Assembly: GCA_003243445.1 (NCBI GenBank)
Contig: QFQQ01000027.1
Span: forward strand, 14,183 to 78,182
Direction of reading: 5' to 3'
Length of the DNA stretch: 64,000 nucleotides
From: Citrobacter freundii
GTDB taxonomy: Bacteria > Bacteroidota > Bacteroidia > Chitinophagales > Chitinophagaceae
The notes under the pieces were generated by a model. The model saw only the letters and a program-made list of their open reading frames with translations, had not been told where the DNA came from and made no database searches. Below are positions 34,284 to 42,300 of this stretch, piece by piece. The number at the start of each line of letters is the position of its first letter. Positions within the stretch are counted from its first letter, which is position 1. Position numbers and translations under genes: made by a program.

Positions 34284-34365
34284 TGCTCATAGATCAATCC
34301 CATGGCCAGCACACTAATAAACATAATGAGCTTCTTTGTTTCCAATATTTCAAATACACCATTAT

Positions 34366-34620
34366 CTAAAAACTAAAATACTCTCGCTCCGAAATGATCA
34401 GATGACGAGCAATGATATTTAAAAAACTACTGGCTTCTATAAACTTGTCCATAGCCGATTTACCTGCTCTCGAGGGCTCAAGTTTTCCACTCGGATGATT
34501 ATGTGCCACCACAACTACTACCACCTGCTAAATCAATGCCAGATGAGAAATCTCAATTGGGTCCAGCAAAACAAAATTACATGTGCCCGTCCTATGAGTT
34601 CATAATACTGAATAATCAAC
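34366..34620 (-). pseudogene. radC: radC-like (JAB/MPN domain) gene remnant
   Basis: Translating the minus strand gives GTCNFVLLDPIEISHLALI, an in-frame TAG, and then VVVVVVAHNHPSGKLEPSR followed by AMDKFIEASSFLNI and RHLIISEREYFSF before a stop. The HNHPSG block with its upstream and downstream strands is the JAMM metal site of RadC-like proteins. The N-terminal part is gone, a nonsense codon interrupts the core, and the usual C-terminal end after YYSF is missing. RadC-like genes travel with mobile elements in Bacteroidota, which fits the disturbed surroundings. Confidence 0.8.
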
Positions 34621-34621
34621 G

Positions 34622-34891
34622 ATGCATCCAGACAAAACACCACGCTCTTTCACGATCACGATCCACATCGAAGAAAAAATGACACTACACGAACTTAGGA
34701 AGGCTGTCGGCACCAGCGCTGCATTACTGGTAGTACGACGCGACGAGATAAAACCCTCCATCGATACCGCCAGCAAAATTACCGATGCCCTTGTCATCAT
34801 CCTCGACTATCTGGCCAAAGATGCCCAATACCGGAATAGCGGCACGAATCCCTGCAACATCCACGGTTCATCGAAAACGCGCCGGGGATGA
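34622..34891 (+). pseudogene. Decayed XRE-family regulator, paralog of the next gene
   Basis: The 89-codon frame contains ELRKAVGTSAALLVVRRDEI then KPSIDTASKITDALVIILDYL. This aligns without gaps to DLAKAFNTSHTTIGKYERDEM then IPSIEAAKKLARLLDTTVGYL of the XRE gene at 35253. The recognition-helix residues (SHTTIGKYE) have become SAALLVVRR, and the N-terminal helices and C-terminus are unlike the family, so DNA binding is unlikely. It is treated as a decaying duplicate, though translation cannot be excluded. Confidence 0.6.
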
Positions 34892-35002
34892 ACGTCCACA
34901 CCTGTTTGCTACCATGGACACTTTCTTTGCCATACTTTAACTCTAATCGCTGCTGCAAATAAAAGAATAATACTGAATATAAAAGCATGTTAATTGACAA
35001 CT

Positions 35003-35088
35003 GGCAGCTTTTGCAAAGCCGATGTGTAGTCAAATACGTGCGCATAACCCATCATTGCCGATAATTTCCGACTGACTACGAAGACCAG
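35003..35088. repeat. 85-bp direct repeat, copy 1 (after the decayed XRE gene)
   Basis: It starts CAGCTTTTGCAAAGCCGATG, then GTAGTCAAA and GCGCATA, and ends GACTACGAAGA. It matches 35658-35740 in order and spacing. The remainder of 34892-35252 shows no gene; it carries the AT-rich promoter region of the XRE gene. Confidence 0.7.
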
Positions 35089-35252
35089 TAATTACCCTTT
35101 CCTGCATTGAGAATCAGCTCTTTTGGTTCTAAATAGAGAGACCATATACATCATTAAAGAGACCGCATTTAAAAATCAACGAATTGGATACATTAGCCAA
35201 GCTTCGTTATCTCTTAAAATACAGGTGTTTTAGCACATAAAAAGGTTTAATT

Positions 35253-35531
35253 ATGGACAGTTTTGGTAAACGACTGGCGGAATGCAGAAGGGCAAAAGAC
35301 CTTTCACAGAAAGATCTCGCCAAAGCCTTCAATACCTCGCATACCACCATCGGCAAGTATGAACGTGATGAGATGATCCCTTCCATTGAAGCCGCTAAAA
35401 AACTCGCCCGGCTCCTGGATACAACGGTCGGTTATTTGCTCGGAGAGAACGAACAGGCTAACCTGTTCAAAGATCCCGCTATGCTCAAGCGGTTTGAAGA
35501 TATCGCCGCACTGCCGCCTAAAGAAAAATAA
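35253..35531 (+). CDS. XRE-family HTH regulator, C-terminus cut by an in-frame TAA
   Basis: This 92-residue cytoplasmic DNA-binding protein has an HTH_3 domain at residues 7-62. The helices are FGKRLAECRRAKDLSQKDLA, FNTSHTTIGKYERDEMIPS and EAAKKLARLLDTTVGYLLG. The linker LFKDPAMLKRFEDIAALPPKEK is typical of Bacteroidota XRE proteins of about 110 residues, which continue with one more helix. Directly after the TAA (35529-35531), the same frame continues CLLITVDHFIKASKFSMI to a second TAA at 35586-35588, exactly the expected C-terminal helix. So the protein is either shortened by a recent nonsense mutation or read through. A terminator follows at 35591. The target is unknown. Confidence 0.85.
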   Translation: MDSFGKRLAECRRAKDLSQKDLAKAFNTSHTTIGKYERDEMIPSIEAAKKLARLLDTTVGYLLGENEQANLFKDPAMLKRFEDIAALPPKEK

Positions 35532-35590
35532 TGCCTCCTCATTACCGTTGATCACTTCATCAAAGCTTCTAAATTCTCCATGATATAAAG

Positions 35591-35627
35591 GCAGAAGCCA
35601 CTGACCACTCAGCGGCTTTTGCTTTTA
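35591..35627 (+). terminator. Terminator of the XRE gene
   Basis: The stem GCAGAAGCCACTGA/TCAGCGGCTTTTGC (35591-35604 with 35609-35622; one mismatch and one G-U pair, loop CCAC) is followed by TTTTATT. It lies just after the second stop codon of the extended frame, supporting the longer frame as the ancestral gene end. Confidence 0.85.
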
Positions 35628-35657
35628 TTGATTACATGCTACAGCATTTTGCTTGAA

Positions 35658-35805
35658 CGCGGACGGCTTTTGCAAAGCCGATGCGTAGTCAAAGACTTAC
35701 GCATATCCCTTGACTGTTGATAGTGTCCCACAGACTACGAAGAACGGGTATACGCATAACTCTTGATTATTGATAGTTCCCCACAGACTACAAAGAACAG
35801 ATAGT
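35658..35805. repeat. 85-bp direct repeat, copy 2, plus a partial third unit
   Basis: CGGCTTTTGCAAAGCCGATG, GTAGTCAAAG, ACGCATA and CAGACTACGAAGAA repeat the order of 35003-35088. A further partial unit follows (ACGCATAACTCTTGATTATT and CAGACTACAAAGAA, to about 35800). The block sits between the XRE gene and the putative immunity gene. Confidence 0.7.
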
Positions 35806-35809
35806 GCTT

Positions 35810-36301
35810 TTATTCAAGATCAGGAAATATATAACGCACAAAGGCAGAAAACTGATCGCCTCCGCAATAATCAATAAGAATTTGCTTTTCAGGTAGAGAA
35901 AAACTCAAGCCTTTAAGAAAATGAAGATATCTTACTACATACACATAAAAAATATCCAAAAAATGCCTATCGCTTAACGCACAATCAACTAAAACATGAA
36001 ACTGCGCCGATGATTCAACTATGCTTATACCTTGGTTTTTCCTGCTAATTCCCAAATAGTCTCCATCAAATGTTCCAAAGAAAAAAAAATTTTCATTCAC
36101 TTGAAGTCGAGAAAACAAACTAAAATCCCCGAATTTCCCCAATTCAACATCATAATTATTTATCAAGGCAGCGATTTCATTATTATAATCCATACGTCGC
36201 TTCTTCATCGAAATATGATCTAGAATTGCTATACCCCGCTCACTCGTGTTAAGCAAATCAACAACTTCATTTAGTTCAATAACAAATTTGGCCGCTGTCA
36301 T
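35810..36301 (-). CDS. Putative immunity protein for the RHS nuclease tail
   Basis: This 163-residue cytoplasmic protein has no signal peptide and matches no family I recognise. It begins with a helix (FVIELNEVVDLLNTSERGIA), has a central beta region (ENFFFFGTFDGDYLGISRKN) and ends helical and acidic (FSAFVRYIFPDLE). It starts 10 nt after the stop codon of the RHS toxin gene and is last in the cluster, the standard place of an immunity gene. Its sequence is clearly more AT-rich than the upstream RHS core, as are the last 0.8 kb of the toxin gene, consistent with the toxin tail and immunity gene being exchanged together. The role is inferred from position only. Confidence 0.6.
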   Translation of the reverse strand: MTAAKFVIELNEVVDLLNTSERGIAILDHISMKKRRMDYNNEIAALINNYDVELGKFGDFSLFSRLQVNENFFFFGTFDGDYLGISRKNQGISIVESSAQFHVLVDCALSDRHFLDIFYVYVVRYLHFLKGLSFSLPEKQILIDYCGGDQFSAFVRYIFPDLE

Positions 36302-36311
36302 AAATCACGTT

Positions 36312-39300
36312 TTAATATTGAGTTTCATTTAGAGTTTTCTTATCTGCATCTGATGGCTGACCTGATAAAACAGCTGTACCGAGATCAGTTCTTTTACCAA
36401 CTTCCGAAACAACGTTGCCTCTTGAATCGTATCTTATCACTGATACCTGCTTTGCATACAAATTAACGCCAATAAACTTTCCTTGATCTTGGTCCCAGAC
36501 ATAATCAGAATATAAAGACAACCGAACGATCCTTGCTGATGTATAGCTAGACAACACATTACCTAAATTATTATACAGTGAGGTTGTTTCTAATTGTACG
36601 CTCTCTATCACCCCATAAGAATCGAGAAATGTCGTTGGATATTGTTCAGGGAACATATTAACCACCCGGCCTATATTATTTTCAGGATTTCCTCTAGGAG
36701 CACCCATATTATTAGCCAAAGCCATCGGGTCGTCTCTAACTATTCCACTTATATCGTTAGCTAGTGATAAAATATTAACCATTCCATTCAATGTGCCATT
36801 TATCGCTTTTCCTGTAACTAAATTTCGAGCAGCATTTTTCATGAAGGCATGCAGATCACTAAATCTATTCCAATGTAATTGTTCAGGTATCGGAGTAGCC
36901 ATGTTTTCTCCGTTGATGTGGTGGTGAATCAATCGATTGTACATAAACTCTGCATCTTGGGGGAAATTTGCAACCCAAACTTCATCAACAAATGGGCTAT
37001 ATCCCCTGTTTATGTTTGAAAGGTTTGTTTCACTAAAATACTCCGGGTTGCTTTTGGCTAGCTCCTGCCAGAAGTATTTACGATCTCTTGGGAAACCGGC
37101 TGCATTTTTCGGAGATGTGCCGGGCGCGTTGTTCATGTCAATTTTTGGACGACTTTTATATAGATCTTCGGCAGGATCACCACCTTCCCCCCCATCAATG
37201 TCTATAAATTTGATAGGATTATTACTTGCATATTGGTACGGCGTTAAATCCGGGAACTTGGCTATGAGAGGGTCAGTACTCAAAAATTTACCCAGCCTCG
37301 GGTCATAGATTCGTAACCCATAATCCTGCTGATTGCCTTCCCCTTTTACTTCGTTGTCATTCTCCTTTCCATTGAACCCATATCGATATCCTTCAACATC
37401 ATACTTCCTCCCCACCATCCCCATTCCAAATGGATAATACTCATTCTGTGAAAGAACTTCTGCAATATAGTGATCTATATTACCACTTCCATTATTCACT
37501 GCCAGCTTTTGATCGCTGATTACAGCCAACACATTCCCAAGATGATTCCCCAGCTCATAACGACGTTTGCCTACTACATTATTGGGAAGAACGTCTATAT
37601 TCGGGTTGTATTGATCGTTAGCCAAAGGCTGCGACAGTGAAAGAGCCAAATCAGCCTTGACTAACCCAAGCCTACTGCTGCCGTATAAATTCTGCTCCTC
37701 CCATGAATATTCGACTGCACTTTTCTTATATCCCCCCAATACATTCCCTTGGGCATCACGAACATAGAAGGTTTTAACAACATCGGAGCCAATCTGCACC
37801 TGCTTGTGGATACGGTTACCACTCGCATCATAGCTATAGGTGATCAACGTAGTAACTCCACCCTTCACTTTTCTTATAGTGCTGATCTTTCCATAAACCG
37901 TCCAGCTGATCGATTCGATCCCCTCGGCTTCGTCACTAATCAGGTTTCCGATTTTATCGTACTTATAATTACCCGTCCCCTGATCATCAATATCCTCCGC
38001 ATAACTCCCTGCTTCCACCGCATCCTTCACCTGTGCCAGCTGATTTGTCAATCTCGATACATCACCCGGCAAAGCCATTGTTTTATCATACTGTCTCAAC
38101 TGACCTGTCAGATCATAATAATAATACAGATATTTCAACTGATCCATATCCCAATGAGACACGCTTCCGGACATTGTGTGATCACCACTCCTGTTATACG
38201 TCAGGATATTTCCATTCGCATCATAGCTGATCTCTTCATTATGGTCATTAATAATATTGCTGTTACTCCAACTTGTTCCGCTGATCGTATGGCGGTTCAT
38301 CGCAGTCAGCCGGTTCAATTGATCATACTTGTAGGTATAACCAGAAGCGTTGCCACCACTTATCTGGGATAGAGCGTACGTCGCATGACTGATATTGCCG
38401 TTGAACAATGATTTGCCACTACCAGCAACATTGGAAGCAGGCGGCGTATAATTTACATCAAAGGCATTCACCCCCGGATCGATCGCCTTATAGTCCCCTT
38501 GAAAATACCCTAAACTAAAACCATACACGTCCCTGGCATAACTCTGCATCAGGCTTCCGCTCAATCCATCTCTGCTCATATCCTTTGACGCATCCAGCTG
38601 TTGGCTATTCACTCCCTTCAGCCAGCCCTGCAGCGTATAGGCATAATCAATCCCCTGCACGAAATACTTGCCCAACTCAGTTCTTGCCAATGGCCCATGT
38701 AAATAATACCAATAGGTTGCCTCATTGATCCATCCACCCAGCGCAAAGATCTGGTCCGCACGGCTTGAATACGCCCTCGTAAGTCTGTTTTCAGCGTCGT
38801 ACGAATATCTGTAATAGAACTGATCCCATTTGCCATCCTGGTATAACACCTTGTTCATTTTCCCACTGATCAGATCATACTCATACTTGATATGCTTAAG
38901 TCCCGTAGCTCCATTAATATGCGCGGCCTCAGCAACGCTCTGATCCGCGTTTTCCTGAACGAGCTCGTCCACATTTCCGGATATATCATAGCTGTAATAT
39001 GATGCTGCCTTCCTGTTGACTGCCGGATTCAGTGTATTTGGCGAAGATGACACCAATGCCGTCGCCACTACCCTCTTTCGCAGGTTCCGCTGGCTTCCCA
39101 ACAAACTCGCCGGAACCCAGACCGGTGCCTCATCATAAGCCGTCACCGTGATCTGACGCTTGCTTCCTTCGTTATTCATCCATGCATCCAGTGTCGGGAT
39201 CTGCCGTACCAACGCTTCATTCACCGTTCCCGCTCCGATCTTCTCACCCACTTCCGAGAACCTTCCAAGTGCATCATATACCGTATAACTATACCGCCCC

Positions 39301-42300
39301 GCAGGATTTTCTGCATTCACCACTGTCGGCTCTTTCTGTTCCGCATTCTGAGAAATGATCAGGCGGCCAAGGCGGTCGTACCAGAACTCAGATGCTCCGC
39401 CGTCCGGTGATTGCTGGCGAACGACCTGGTTCAGGCTGTTATAAGCATATACGGTTGGCAACTGGTGATCTGGCACAATAAAATGCGCGGCAAATTCAGT
39501 AGTACTGCCCGGACCTGTTGTTGATGCAGATCCCGGTGCCGGGATATTGAAACGACCCCATCCATCCAGTGGACCGCCGGCAGTACTGAGTTGCGCAAGT
39601 GCACCAACCGGTGCAAGACAGGAATTCCTGTAGTTGGCGAGCGCTTCGGCTTCGGTTATCTCCCGGTTGTAAAGACGCAGGTGCTTCAGTACAGCCACAT
39701 CCACCGGAGGCAATGTATAAGTACCTCCGGTCGAAGTGATCTCCCAGTCAAACGGGTAAGTACCAGCTGCACCATCATCAAGATTGGTTAGCTTCCTGCC
39801 GTCGAGGAAGAGCTCCAACGGCCCGGTGGCCAACGAACCTGCTGACTGAACAACCAGGTGTGACCAGTTCTGCAACGCAGACATTCCGGAGATATCCGCT
39901 ACAGCACTTATGCTGGAAGAGATACCAACACTACCATCAGTTCCCGGTACCAGGCTGAATACTTCCACCCAAAGCTTATTGCCGCTGATGGCAGCCTGGT
40001 ACATGTATTTGCTATCAGGCGTTACGATACGAAGCTTGCGGTCGGCCGATGCATCATCCGAATACAGCCACATTTCCATAGCCTGCGCGGCATTTGTCTG
40101 CATAGCTGTGCTGAAACTATTGAACGTTCCTGTCGCGTTTTCTGTTGTTGGGATACCGGCACCATCACACGACGCTGTTCCACTGTTGAACATTTCAACC
40201 TGGTCTATTTCAGCCTCAGTGAGCAAACGGACACCCTCTGGCGGAACTGTCTTCACCAGGTTGCCGCTCTGATCATAATAATAAAGCGTGTAATGATATT
40301 CCCACTGATCTGCCTCAAGCTTTACGGAAGTCTGATTGGCCAGGCAGGCAGAGATATAGCGGTTGCGTGTTTCGCGGCGCACAATATCAATATACCGCAC
40401 ATACTCCTGGTGGCTTGTTTCAAACACACCAGCCAGCAGGTTACGCGTACAGGCGTTTTCATCCGGCAATAATGCAGGAGAGATCGGCCTGGTATAAAGA
40501 ATAGCGTTAGGATTTGTTGGGCAGGTGATCGTCAGAAAATCATTATAATCTTCGTAAGACAATGCGAAGCCTAACTGATGATTGATATAGTTGGCCAAAG
40601 AAACCCTGTAAAGCCTGGACCCGAGCTCAAGTTGCCCGTACTCGGTACCAGACGGATACAGCGCATCAAATGCAGCTTTATGTCCCACCACAGTATTGCA
40701 ATCAACCCATGACACATCACCATTGCCGGGATTGGGGCTGAATATTGCCGGCAGTATGAGCGGATTCTCCATCCACTGACAGCCGTTATCGCAACGTGTT
40801 TTAAGATCCTGCAATTCAGCGTCCGTCAGCAGGAAATCTTTGCCCAGTTGTGTTCTGAGATATGCGGCAAAACCAGGGATCGTAGCACTGTTGCCGGTTA
40901 CGGCCTGGTAATGCGTATATGCAGCATTGATCTTGGTGCAGAGTGAACCATTGATCGCTCCACTATTATAGTTCGCCAGTACAGGACGTTTGTTCCATGG
41001 ATAGGGCTGGTCCAGCAATTCAGGGCCGATGCCCATCTGAACAAAAGAAGGGTTTACCGGATTCAGTATTGCATCAAAGACCTGTTTGAAATTATTATAG
41101 CCATTTGACGCAACCACTCCTGCGGGAAGCGTACTGGCCGGGAAGATCTTGTCAAGATCGGTCTGATAATCGATATTTTTTTGTGCAACAATTTTAAGCG
41201 CTGCCACCAGGCTTACCAGTGTTGCATTAGGTGTTACCTCATCAGGATCTAATAATGCAGTGAATCTTCTAAGGTATCCCCTTGCATCATCATAAGCCGT
41301 TTCCTCGGCTATTACTGCACGCAGTTTGCTAAGCCAGGCCGTACTCAGATCATTCAGGAGTGTGGTTGCCTGCAAACGTACAGCTGCAAGATTATTGCCC
41401 GCCGTAGGTGCCGGTAAGTTGAGCTGACATGCCTGGTAGCCCTGGTAATTAATATACTCAGCCCAGATCCGTGTTTTACCTGCATACACTTCCGCCCGCG
41501 GGTCTGTCGGGCAGGAAGATAGCATACTCAACGATCCGCCTATCCCGCCACCATCTGAACATACAGGCGCTCCGATGATATCGATCGTGACCTGCATATC
41601 GAGGCACTGATCCTGGGTGGGATCCCATCCTGGTGTCCAGTTCACATATTCACCAAGCTTCCACGAAGTGGATCCTGCCGGGAAAGATGCTTCAAGAATG
41701 ACTTCATGGGTTGGCACGCCTTCGGTATAATACACAACTTTTACCGGTACAGTAACTGCGTGAGGAAACGCAGTTGTCAACCGGATGTATTGCGCCCAGC
41801 GGTACTGTTCACAACCTCCGGGCGGAGGTGGTGTTGTGGGAATGACTACTTCATACTTGTAAACATTTTCGATCTCCGGGCAGTTTCCTGTACCTCCACC
41901 ACCGGTGCCGGAGGTAGCACCTTCACAAGCCACGGCCTGGGCAGGGTCCGGACCAATAAAGCAGTTCCTGCAATCAGGATACAGGTCTTCTTTGCGCATC
42001 TGCACATACCGGTTCTTCAATCGAAGATATAACTCCCGATATGCTTCCCATTCCTGTGTCAATGAACGGCAATCTGCATTAACAGGTAAGCTCCATGAGT
42101 CTATATAGTCCTGCTGAGTCGCAGCCGGATCTTTTGGACTATTATACAATAACCAGTCAACCAGCTGCAGGATGTTTTTCTTTGGAAGCGGCCCGCTTGC
42201 ATCTTTGATCGTCATGCCAAGCACATCAGATGCATTCAGCAAATCACCGCTCATTGCGGCAAGATGCGTGCTTCCCAAAGAACCGGCAAAGAATGGGTCT

